DNA of 14,740 nucleotides, taken from positions 1-14,740 of the forward strand of contig JAZTZO010000039.1 of the NCBI GenBank assembly GCA_045637505.1, written 5' to 3'. The notes below the pieces were generated by a model, which saw only the letters and a program-made list of their open reading frames with translations, ran no database searches and was not told the DNA's origin. The position numbers and the translations under genes are program-made. How positions within the stretch are numbered: position 1 is the first letter of the stretch; the number at the start of each line of letters is the position of its first letter. The stretch is from RGIG4079 sp045637505 (GTDB lineage: Bacteria > Bacteroidota > Bacteroidia > Bacteroidales > Muribaculaceae). Positions 6,545-13,548 of the stretch are shown here, piece by piece.

Positions 6545-7885
6545 TTAGATAGAGTTTGTTTTTTCGATGTCGCCTACTTTTTCTTTGTCAAAGACTAATT
6601 CATCAAGCCCGTTCTTGGAATTGTCAAGCATTTCTTTTAACTGCTTTATCTGTTCTTTGTTTTTATCGTTTGAAGTTTCCTTTTCTAATTTTTGAAGTTT
6701 TGAGGAATAAATTTCAATAGACTTTAAAGTTGATTCTTTTAATTTACTAATTTCTTCTTGGATGATTTCTATTGAATCTAAGATTTTCTGTTCTTTAATC
6801 TCTTGAGTTTTGTCAATGATTGGCGTTGAATATTTCTCCTTTGTTGATAATGTCTCTGTGTTGGATAGAGAATTTCCTCCATTGTCGTTTGTATTGAATT
6901 TACTGTATAACCAATAACATGTTCCAAGGATGATAAGACATCCGATGATAATTCCTCCAATATTTCGAAAGCTGTACTTCTTTGTCTCCCCTCCAGTTGA
7001 GACAGGGTTAACGTTTTGAGGTTGAACTATAATACGCTTCGTTTGAATCTTTTTTTGTTGTTGTGTCGGTGAATTTTCTTGAGGAGCAGTTCGTGGTTGT
7101 TTATCTTCGGTTTTAGGTATATTGATTCCTTCTTTAATATGAATCAAATAAGCCGAATTGTTATCTTTGCTACTCTCTTTACATAAAGATTTGATTGAGT
7201 TGAGTTTTTCATCATCAGAGCAATCTCTCTCTAATATGTCAATTATTTTGCTGTCTTCATTAAAAGTTTCAAGAACTCCATCACTACAAAGAAAAAAATA
7301 GTCATCTTCTTTTACATCGGATGTGATGTATTCGGTAGCTTTAAATCTTTTAACGTTAGGTTGGATGGCTTGAGTAATTTCATTTTTGCGAGGATGTGTT
7401 TTAGCCTCTTCTTTAGTGATAAACTCTCCTTTTATGAGTAGATTTATGGTAGAATGGTCTTCGGTAACATGAACTATATTCATTTTTCCATTTTCATCAC
7501 GGCGAAGGTGATATACACGGCTATCACCAATGTGACCAACAAACACTTGTTTATTTCCTAAATATAGGAACGTGAGAGTCGTCCCCATTTTACGTTGACT
7601 CTCGGGATTAGAATCTAACTTATCCAGTTGATTATAAGCATAAATAATTGAATCTTGTAAATTTGTTGATGAAAAAGTATCGGGATTTATGTCTTTGAGA
7701 TACTCGCTAATGCTTTTACACACGCTATTACTTGCTATTTCTCCCGATTCATGTCCACCCATGCCATCGCATACTATAAACAGACGATTGTCGGATGTGG
7801 CATTCCCTAAAGATGGAAATATTGAATCTTCTTGATTAGCACGTTTGCCAATCTCATTCATTGCTAAAGGTTGATATATTTTCAT
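6545..7885 (-). CDS. Membrane-anchored PP2C-type Ser/Thr protein phosphatase
   Basis: The N-terminal PP2C domain (residues about 5-252) has all the usual motifs: RANQEDS (D20), CDGMGGHESG (D40, G41), MGTTLT at 100-105, HIGDSRVYHLR at 118-128, EDHS at 142-145, CSDGVLE (D202) and DNNSAYLI (D241). The four Asp should hold the metal pair, so it should be active. It would remove phosphate from Ser/Thr on targets of the adjacent kinases, acting in the cytoplasm. A Gln/Pro/Lys-rich linker (about 255-305) leads to one membrane helix (about 309-328). Residues 355-445, rich in Glu, Lys and Leu, look like a coiled coil outside the membrane (IQEEISKLKES, LEKETSNDKNKEQIKQLKEM). It starts 17 bases after the upstream kinase and is the last gene before the terminator. 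The anchored coiled coil suggests sensing or docking with an envelope partner; that is inference. Confidence 0.93.
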   Translation of the reverse strand: MKIYQPLAMNEIGKRANQEDSIFPSLGNATSDNRLFIVCDGMGGHESGEIASNSVCKSISEYLKDINPDTFSSTNLQDSIIYAYNQLDKLDSNPESQRKMGTTLTFLYLGNKQVFVGHIGDSRVYHLRRDENGKMNIVHVTEDHSTINLLIKGEFITKEEAKTHPRKNEITQAIQPNVKRFKATEYITSDVKEDDYFFLCSDGVLETFNEDSKIIDILERDCSDDEKLNSIKSLCKESSKDNNSAYLIHIKEGINIPKTEDKQPRTAPQENSPTQQQKKIQTKRIIVQPQNVNPVSTGGETKKYSFRNIGGIIIGCLIILGTCYWLYSKFNTNDNGGNSLSNTETLSTKEKYSTPIIDKTQEIKEQKILDSIEIIQEEISKLKESTLKSIEIYSSKLQKLEKETSNDKNKEQIKQLKEMLDNSKNGLDELVFDKEKVGDIEKTNSI

Positions 7886-7902
7886 AATTTTTTGTTTTTG
7901 CT

Positions 7903-9717
7903 TTAATAATAAATAGAATAACCGATAAAATCAGAAAAAAACCAAAAAAGAAAGAAAGTCACAATGGAAATTATCGTTCTTAAAAGTGTTTTTTTGTTTT
8001 CAATATTTTTTGTCCAATTAACGTATAATGAAAATATTATTATTGGAAAAAGTATGAATGGCGTAATTAGCATCAGTGAGCCGGGAGAAAAAGTGCGATA
8101 ATAAATAATCCAATCGAAAAAACTGCAATACCCAAAATCAAAATACCCCAAATTTAAAAAGTCAGATATGGATAATCCCAAATATATTAAACTTGAAACT
8201 TTAAAGAAGCTATGCTCCTTTAAATTAAAGTTAATGCATAATAGATATATAGGGATACAAATACTTGAATATAAACAACTCCATAAAGAAAGCCAAGCAA
8301 ATGTTTCACCTAACCCATAATATTCAGACCGGTAAATGAATGCTAAAAATGCAATAAAGAATAATGCGAATGAGGTGAAAATAGTATATCTTAAAAATTT
8401 CTCAAATTTAGAGCCATATTCACACCATTTTAAGTTATAGTCATCTTCGTCCTCAAAGTTATCTTCATTATATTGATCTCCAAATTGTGGTGGGACTGCG
8501 TTTGTAGAGGATTGGAATTGTGTAGGTTGAGGGGTGTTGGAGGCAGTAATAGTCTTGTCCGAAGTGGGTTGTTGAGTTGAACTTGCTTTTAGAGCCGATT
8601 TTGGAGCAACAATAGTGGAGTCATCATTTGGTAAATGCGAAGATTGAGATGATGCTCTGGGCGACTCTTTTTCGTCATATTGACAAGTTGAAGAATCGTT
8701 ATAAATAGAGTCTAAATTATAGAGAGGATTTTCTAATGAAATGTTTGTATGGGATAATAATGTTTTGTCTTCCGTATTTGGATTATGCCCTGCTGCATTC
8801 TGCTCAACACTAATTGTGTTGGGCTGTTTAGCAGAAAGGAGTGAGCGAAATTCATTAACCGATTGAGGACGTTTGTTCCTACGAGGATTCATTGCCAGAT
8901 TAATCGCGTTAACAATATGAGGAGAAGCCGACGGGTTATACTCTTGAATAGGAGTAATATCTTCTTCAAATAAATTTATTGATTCAACGGGAATAACTCC
9001 TGTAAGCATATTATAAAGAGTTGCCCCCATGGCATAGATATCGGTTACGGGTGAAAATTGTTGCATTCCCGCATATTGCTCGGGAGGCGCAAACCCTTTA
9101 CTACGACCTACCGGGGTAGTTGAAGTTTCATTGTGGTTATTATCATATTGTTTGCTTATACCAAAGTCAATGAGTTTGAGAGTCCCATCATTCTCAATTA
9201 AAATATTGCTAGGTTTAATATCAAGGTGTAGAATATTGTTGCGGTGAATTTCGGCAACAGCATCACAAAGTTGAGATGCATATTTTAAGACTGTATTTTC
9301 GTCAATAATATGCTTTTGCGCAATAAGTTCTTTAAGAGACGATCCTTCAATATATGGCATAACCATATAAACAGTATTGTTTTCTTCAAAAATATCAAAA
9401 ACAGAAACGATATTATTATGTTTCAACTTTGAGATAATTGTAGCTTCTTTAAAGAACTTATTTTTTAATTTAATAAAGAATTCATTTCCGGTGGCAGATG
9501 AAATTGTAATACGCGATTCACCTTCGTTACGATTGCAATAGTCAGAGATGAAGAATTCTTTTATTGCTACAGGAATTTGTGCTTTAATAATACCCATTGG
9601 ACCTGATACTTCAGTAAAACAATGAGCCTTGTATGTAATTCCAAATCCACCTTGCCCTATGCGCGAGATGATTTGATATTTTCCATTCTTTAGAAAATGA
9701 TCTTTTAATAAATGCAT
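7903..9717 (-). CDS. Ser/Thr protein kinase with multi-helix membrane tail
   Basis: An eukaryotic-like (Hanks-type) kinase domain fills residues about 13-294: glycine loop GQGGFG at 21-26, VAIKEF with ATP-binding K53, HLDIKPSN with catalytic D166 and K168, DFG at 184-186, and a Thr-rich activation loop ETSTTPVG at 197-204. All catalytic residues are there. Residues 295-435 are a disordered Ser/Thr/Pro/Gln linker with three short acidic Thr motifs (T319 in EDKTLL, T368 in DDSTIV, T389 in SDKTIT). Hydrophobic segments at about 441-462, 470-495, 505-525, 545-566 and 580-600 suggest roughly five helices in the inner membrane, with no recognised sensor domain. It lies between an FHA protein and the PP2C phosphatase, with gaps of 17-19 bases. 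Its C-lobe is about 73% identical over 60 residues to that of the kinase at the right edge, so the two are paralogues. Confidence 0.94.
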   Translation of the reverse strand: MHLLKDHFLKNGKYQIISRIGQGGFGITYKAHCFTEVSGPMGIIKAQIPVAIKEFFISDYCNRNEGESRITISSATGNEFFIKLKNKFFKEATIISKLKHNNIVSVFDIFEENNTVYMVMPYIEGSSLKELIAQKHIIDENTVLKYASQLCDAVAEIHRNNILHLDIKPSNILIENDGTLKLIDFGISKQYDNNHNETSTTPVGRSKGFAPPEQYAGMQQFSPVTDIYAMGATLYNMLTGVIPVESINLFEEDITPIQEYNPSASPHIVNAINLAMNPRRNKRPQSVNEFRSLLSAKQPNTISVEQNAAGHNPNTEDKTLLSHTNISLENPLYNLDSIYNDSSTCQYDEKESPRASSQSSHLPNDDSTIVAPKSALKASSTQQPTSDKTITASNTPQPTQFQSSTNAVPPQFGDQYNEDNFEDEDDYNLKWCEYGSKFEKFLRYTIFTSFALFFIAFLAFIYRSEYYGLGETFAWLSLWSCLYSSICIPIYLLCINFNLKEHSFFKVSSLIYLGLSISDFLNLGYFDFGYCSFFDWIIYYRTFSPGSLMLITPFILFPIIIFSLYVNWTKNIENKKTLLRTIISIVTFFLFWFFSDFIGYSIYY

Positions 9718-9736
9718 TTTATTATTTATTTAAAAT

Positions 9737-10396
9737 TTACACATCATCAATGGCTAATGGCCGTAGAACAAATGAAGTGTGCCCCATAGTTATAATGTCA
9801 CCTTTGTTAAGAATTAATTGAACTCCTTTGGGGATTTCGTTGCCATTGAGTTTTGTGCCATTTTTGCTGTTGTTGTCAACGATGACATGCTTAAAATGAC
9901 CGGTTTCGTTTATCAACTCAACGTTTATTAATATATGTTTGCGCCCCATATAGTAGTCTTTAGTGGGTAATGCAATGTTAACTTCAGGGTCTGCATTTTT
10001 AGCAGCTCGACCAATAACATTTATTCCTTTATTTAGTTTAAAGAAACGTTTGTTGCCATACCAAACAAAATCTACATCATTTCGCATTTCTAAAACGAAT
10101 GGGATTGCATCTATAGAGCTATCGGGTAATGATGTTTTGTCTTCAATTATTTCATGAAAACATTTTGGACATCGATATCTATCAGGCCGACCTTCCCCCT
10201 TCTCATGATGTTTAAACCATTTGTTCCCACATTCAGTACATTCGTAGTCAAGTTTAACCATTTCTACTTCAATATATGTCCCAAGTGCTCCTGAATAAGA
10301 GCACTTAGAACACTTAACCATACCTAGAATAGAATCAGGTAAAACTAACTTTGTTCCACATTGAGGATTTGGGCATTTATATACTTTATTTCCCAT
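9737..10396 (-). CDS. Double zinc-ribbon and FHA domain protein
   Basis: This 219-residue soluble protein has two Cys4 modules, then an FHA domain. Module 1 has C8, C13, C29 and C32; module 2 has C53, C56, C76 and C79, most likely zinc ribbons. Between them and the FHA domain is EDKTSL (T88), like the acidic Thr motifs in the neighbouring kinases. The FHA domain spans about 118-212: IGR at 128-130, then a core segment YYMGRKHI, then NSKNGTKLNG at 176-185. FHA domains bind phosphothreonine peptides. The usual SRxH is GRKH here, so the Ser that normally touches the phosphate is Gly; binding may be weaker or different. No membrane segment or signal is seen, so it is probably a cytoplasmic reader or adaptor. 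It starts 16 bases after the repeat protein's stop and ends 19 bases before the kinase. Confidence 0.88.
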   Translation of the reverse strand: MGNKVYKCPNPQCGTKLVLPDSILGMVKCSKCSYSGALGTYIEVEMVKLDYECTECGNKWFKHHEKGEGRPDRYRCPKCFHEIIEDKTSLPDSSIDAIPFVLEMRNDVDFVWYGNKRFFKLNKGINVIGRAAKNADPEVNIALPTKDYYMGRKHILINVELINETGHFKHVIVDNNSKNGTKLNGNEIPKGVQLILNKGDIITMGHTSFVLRPLAIDDV

Positions 10397-10412
10397 TTAA
10401 CGTGAATTTAGA

Positions 10413-12290
10413 TTAGCACATTGGGTCAGAAAAATCATCAACATCATTATCAATTGATGAGTCAAAATCGTTATTGAATGTGTCATTATTGGCAACTTCA
10501 TACATGTCAAAATCGCCTCCATCACCATCAATTATTGCTGCATTGTTGTCGGTAAATGCTTCTGCAAGATATTCTTCTCCTTCAAAAGTGTCAGCATTAA
10601 GAATTTCAATGTCGTCATCGTTGAACTCTTCTGCAACATATTCGGTTTGAACAGAATTGTTAACATCATTGTCTATGTCAGTGTTGTTGAACTCTTCTGC
10701 GACATATTCTGTTTGAGCAAAATTGTTAACCTCATTGTCTATGTCAGTGTTATTGAACTCTTCAGCGATATATTCGGTTTGATTAAAATTATTAACATTA
10801 TTGTCAATATCAATATTATTGAATTCTTGAGCGATGTGTTCTGATTCAACAAATTCACTACTTTGATTTTCAATATCAATATTGTTATCGTTAAACTCTT
10901 GTGTTATGTATTCATTTTCAATAAATTGATTGTTCTGTATGGCAATGTTGTTATCAACATCATTAACATTTGTTATAAACACATTTTGTTCAATGACGTT
11001 AGTTTGTTGTGCATAAGTGTTGTTAATGTCGGTATCAGCAACAAATCCACTTTCGGCATCTTGGTCAATAAAAAAAGCTGTAGTATTGCCATTTTCAACT
11101 TCAAAGGAGCTACATTTATCAAATTCACTTTGCCAATCATGATTGCCAAAAGTTTCTTTAGATGATTCAGATAGACGATTCCACTCTGATTCATAGAATG
11201 TGTTATAAACGCCACCTCTCCATTCAAATACTCCACCAGGACCAACCTCGGCGCGAGCTGTAGCAAATGCTTTTGCAAAACTCATATCATCGTTAGTAGA
11301 AGTTGACATCATTACATCGTCAACTGAATATGCTAAAGGTGCACAAGGATCATTTGAAATAGTTGTAGGAGAGCTAGAAGTGGCATCATGTACATTGGTG
11401 CCAATGTTTGTGTCAATATTGTTGTGGATGAATGTGTTGTGCTGCTCGATGGTGATGCCGTTTGTTGCTGTATTAATGTCAATATTAGTTGAGTGTGATG
11501 ATTGAGGTAAGTGTGTTACACCATCGCCCATTTCTTCAATTTCTACAAACCAATTGTGATTTGAGAATTCTTGTTTGAAGCTATCGGGCATATGTTTCCA
11601 TTCGTTATCATAGTATGTGCCATAGACTCCACCACGCCATTCAAAAACTCCGTGAGGGCCAAGTTCGCGACGTGCAGTTGCAAATGCGGTAGAGAAACTC
11701 ATATCATCAGTTGTTACGGTAGTAATTCCAATAAATTCCAACGAGGTGGGAGTAGTAATGCTGCTACCTAACGATTTTACATTAATTTCTGCACCTGAAT
11801 TAAAATCAATATTAATATCGGGTTGCGAGATATGTATGTCAGTAGAACCGTTGCTAATGTTGATATCTGCAGTTCCAATGCTGTCAATATTAATGTTTGT
11901 GCTACCATTAACATTTATATCAGTAGAGCCATTATTGATATTTATGTTAGTTCCATTAGTATCGATGTTAATATTAGAAGTATCGGCACCTGTTATATTA
12001 ATAGAATCGTTATCAATGTTGATGTTTAAATCGTCATCAGTAGTTGGCTCTTCAGTATTAGGAATTTCATCAGAATCAAATGCTCCAAGTCCATATGCAA
12101 TACCTACTCCTGCGGCAAATGCGAGCCCGGCAGTAGCTGCCACCATCCCTGAATTTGATTTGCTTTTAGAAGTTGAAATAGGTTGGTAGGGGGGAGGGGT
12201 TGGAGTGTTGTCGGCTTCTTCGTGATATTCGTTAGATGAATTTGTTATGTCAATGCGAGTTTCATCGTCGTTGTAATTTTTTGTGTTCAT
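10413..12290 (-). CDS. Asn/Asp-rich repeat protein with one membrane segment
   Basis: I do not recognise this 625-residue protein as a whole. In order: a short N-terminal tail with NDDETRID (T11), which resembles a phospho-Thr/FHA target; a Pro-rich stretch TPPPYQP; a Lys/Ser patch; one membrane helix at about 49-69; a run of short repeats of type NGSTDINI at 88-165; a first copy of a domain of about 53 residues (195-247, core GVFEWRGGVYGTYY); an Asn/Thr linker; a second copy (333-386, core GVFEWRGGVYNTFY); and six repeats of about 22 residues at 454-586 (consensus QTEYVAEEFNNTDIDN). The positive patch before the helix and strongly acidic sequence after it predict N-inside, C-outside. It is very rich in Asn and Asp and poor in Lys. 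It has its own likely promoter, and two FHA genes flank it, so it may be a phosphorylated scaffold or effector of the kinase locus. Confidence 0.85.
   Translation of the reverse strand: MNTKNYNDDETRIDITNSSNEYHEEADNTPTPPPYQPISTSKSKSNSGMVAATAGLAFAAGVGIAYGLGAFDSDEIPNTEEPTTDDDLNINIDNDSINITGADTSNINIDTNGTNININNGSTDINVNGSTNINIDSIGTADINISNGSTDIHISQPDINIDFNSGAEINVKSLGSSITTPTSLEFIGITTVTTDDMSFSTAFATARRELGPHGVFEWRGGVYGTYYDNEWKHMPDSFKQEFSNHNWFVEIEEMGDGVTHLPQSSHSTNIDINTATNGITIEQHNTFIHNNIDTNIGTNVHDATSSSPTTISNDPCAPLAYSVDDVMMSTSTNDDMSFAKAFATARAEVGPGGVFEWRGGVYNTFYESEWNRLSESSKETFGNHDWQSEFDKCSSFEVENGNTTAFFIDQDAESGFVADTDINNTYAQQTNVIEQNVFITNVNDVDNNIAIQNNQFIENEYITQEFNDNNIDIENQSSEFVESEHIAQEFNNIDIDNNVNNFNQTEYIAEEFNNTDIDNEVNNFAQTEYVAEEFNNTDIDNDVNNSVQTEYVAEEFNDDDIEILNADTFEGEEYLAEAFTDNNAAIIDGDGGDFDMYEVANNDTFNNDFDSSIDNDVDDFSDPMC
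10533..10931 (-). repeat. Six in-frame tandem repeats of about 66 bases
   Basis: The segment GAACTCTTCTGC and its variants recur on the plus strand at 10623, 10689, 10755 and 10821, exactly 66 bases apart. Degenerate copies with 69- and 72-base spacing lie on either side. Each unit encodes 22 residues of the type QTEY(V/I)AEEFNNTDIDN. The two units around 10619-10745 differ at only about six positions, so the array has probably expanded recently or is kept alike by recombination. All units stay in frame. Confidence 0.9.
11133..11294 (-). repeat. Second copy of the WRGGVY domain in the repeat protein
   Basis: This stretch encodes residues 333-386 of the repeat protein. It matches residues 195-247 with the shared frame DDMSF-AFATAR-GP-GVFEWRGGVY-T-Y-EW-S-F-NH-W. 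The Trp/Tyr/Gly pattern looks like a small folded domain in otherwise low-complexity sequence. I have seen similar segments in Bacteroidota proteins but cannot name the family. Confidence 0.85.
11550..11708 (-). repeat. First copy of the WRGGVY domain in the repeat protein
   Basis: This stretch encodes residues 195-247 and is the partner of the copy at 11133-11294. The cores (GVFEWRGGVYGTYY and GVFEWRGGVYNTFY) are nearly identical, so the domain has duplicated inside the gene. Confidence 0.85.
11796..12029 (-). repeat. Short Asn/Asp/Ile repeats (NGSTDINI type)
   Basis: Residues 88-165 consist of 8- to 11-residue units built on G-(S/T)-x-(D/N)-I-(N/H)-I, for example NGTNININ, NGSTDINV, NGSTNINIDS and NGSTDIHIS. 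Alternating Ile with Asn/Asp and a Gly turn in each unit would suit a beta-solenoid or other regular beta stack. This is a reading of the pattern, not a structure prediction. Confidence 0.75.
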
Positions 12291-12329
12291 AATGAGATGT
12301 TTTTATGTTATTAATTAAATTTTCTAATG

Positions 12330-12362
12330 TAAAGTTATAATCATGATATCTCTAATTTCAAA
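12330..12362 (-). promoter_or_regulatory. Possible promoter upstream of the repeat-protein gene
   Basis: In the 121-base gap before the repeat-protein gene the minus strand has TTTG (12362-12359), 21 bases, then TAACTTTA (12337-12330). This is close to TTTG-N20-TAnnTTTG with one mismatch and slightly long spacing. It would let the lower genes be transcribed apart from the upper three. I see no convincing terminator in the same gap, so read-through from upstream is also likely. Confidence 0.4.
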
Positions 12363-12411
12363 TTTTGAAAGATAATTAGGGATGAAATATGGGGATTAGA
12401 GTGATGAAATA

Positions 12412-13143
12412 TTATTTAGGTGTGAATTTTCGGCGACACATCGGACATTCTCCATAACTTGCAATTAAATCCCAAGATTGGTTGCCTAATGTTCTTTTGC
12501 AATGAGGACATTTATATGCAATAAGAAAGTTGGAATTTTCTTGCTCAATGTCGATTCTACATTGCTCTGTTTTAGACGATATTATTTTTTCGGCAACAAA
12601 ATATGCCACAATACCCATTAATCCGACGATAGCAGGGATAACTGCATTAAGATTTCTCCCTTGACTGCCACCCGATAAGGTTAGGGTGGCAATGGCAATG
12701 GTACCCATCAATGATGCTATCATAGTAGGATACATCCGTTTAGACTGTATTTTTTGCTGTTTTGATTGCAAATCCCTAATGGCTTCTTGGTGAGCAAAAT
12801 AAATGTATTTTAATTTGTTCATTTCGGCACTGAAAGCATGGTCGGTTATTGGTAGAGGTGGAAATCTTTTTAAGATATTAGAAAGAGATAGTCTGTATCC
12901 ATTATGCCCTAATGTAATGTTATCATTAGCAGAAATAGGACATTTTGCAATTTGAAAACCATTAACAAATGTCCCGCATGAAGAATTTAAATCTTCAATA
13001 AATAAGTTCCCCTCATTGTCGCGGCTAATTCGAGCATGTTGACGGCTGATTGTTGTATCGGTTGGAGGTGTTTGAAAAAAAATGTTGGAATCAGGTCCTT
13101 GGCGACCGATAGTTATAGCAACAGGTTTATTAGACGGATTCAT
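12412..13143 (-). CDS. FHA protein with two membrane helices and a C-terminal zinc ribbon
   Basis: A 243-residue protein. The N-terminal FHA domain (about 6-88) is canonical: IGR at 12-14, ISRQHARIS at 32-40 (S33, R34 and H36 for phospho-Thr binding) and SSCGTFVNG at 54-62. A helical linker (about 103-136) leads to two membrane helices at about 138-157 and 165-186. After a short Glu/Lys segment comes a Cys4 zinc ribbon with C212, C215, C233 and C236. A two-helix hairpin would put both the FHA domain and the ribbon in the cytoplasm. The protein is therefore probably a membrane-bound reader that recruits Thr-phosphorylated partners from the kinases in this locus. It starts 24 bases after the LytTR gene and probably shares its transcript. 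Confidence 0.9.
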   Translation of the reverse strand: MNPSNKPVAITIGRQGPDSNIFFQTPPTDTTISRQHARISRDNEGNLFIEDLNSSCGTFVNGFQIAKCPISANDNITLGHNGYRLSLSNILKRFPPLPITDHAFSAEMNKLKYIYFAHQEAIRDLQSKQQKIQSKRMYPTMIASLMGTIAIATLTLSGGSQGRNLNAVIPAIVGLMGIVAYFVAEKIISSKTEQCRIDIEQENSNFLIAYKCPHCKRTLGNQSWDLIASYGECPMCRRKFTPK

Positions 13144-13167
13144 AATATCTATTATTAGAGTTATTTA

Positions 13168-13533
13168 TTATAATTTCCCTATAGAATCTTTTAGACTTTT
13201 TAATGCTTCTTTTGATACATTGTTAAGTTTAAGCAACTTTAAACCATTGTTTTCGTACAAAAGAATGAGATGTTGTTTTAAAATATCAATTTTGTAAATA
13301 AACGAAATGTTTACAATATGCTTTTTCCCAATACGTAGAAATTTAAGGGCATTAACTCCGAGTTTTTCTGAAAGATAATTCTTCATTTTAACAAGTGAAA
13401 AAGTAACTGTAATTTTTTGTCCCGATGTTAGAAATATGTCGGTGCAATTTCCATCAGCGCAGAAATATAGAATAGATGATGAGTTAATGCGATATAACTG
13501 ATCTCTATTTGAGAAAATAATATAATGATTCAT
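13168..13533 (-). CDS. Stand-alone LytTR-domain DNA-binding protein
   Basis: A 121-residue protein that is almost entirely one LytTR domain: an N-terminal YRINSSSILYFCADGNCTD segment, then the core KFLRIGKKHIVNISFIYKI, where family members have an R/K-H-x-VN-x-x-x-I pattern for DNA contact. LytTR proteins bind direct repeats in the major groove to control transcription and usually carry a receiver domain. There is none here, nor any membrane helix. It sits 15 bases after the kinase-TonB gene and 24 bases before the FHA gene, so its input is probably the kinase pathway (for example direct phosphorylation), and its target may be this locus. Both points are inference. Confidence 0.88.
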   Translation of the reverse strand: MNHYIIFSNRDQLYRINSSSILYFCADGNCTDIFLTSGQKITVTFSLVKMKNYLSEKLGVNALKFLRIGKKHIVNISFIYKIDILKQHLILLYENNGLKLLKLNNVSKEALKSLKDSIGKL

Positions 13534-13548
13534 AAATAAATTAATAGT

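Noticed and set aside
10533..10931. CRISPR-like spaced repeats
   Set aside because: Units are contiguous 66-base in-frame protein repeats that diverge gradually; there are no unique spacers between fixed repeats.
11746..12189. Plus-strand open frame of 147 codons that looks hydrophobic
   Set aside because: Antisense of Asn/Asp/Ile repeats gives runs of Ile, Val, Leu and Ser, which mimic a membrane protein. The minus-strand frame is continuous for 625 codons and fits the operon.
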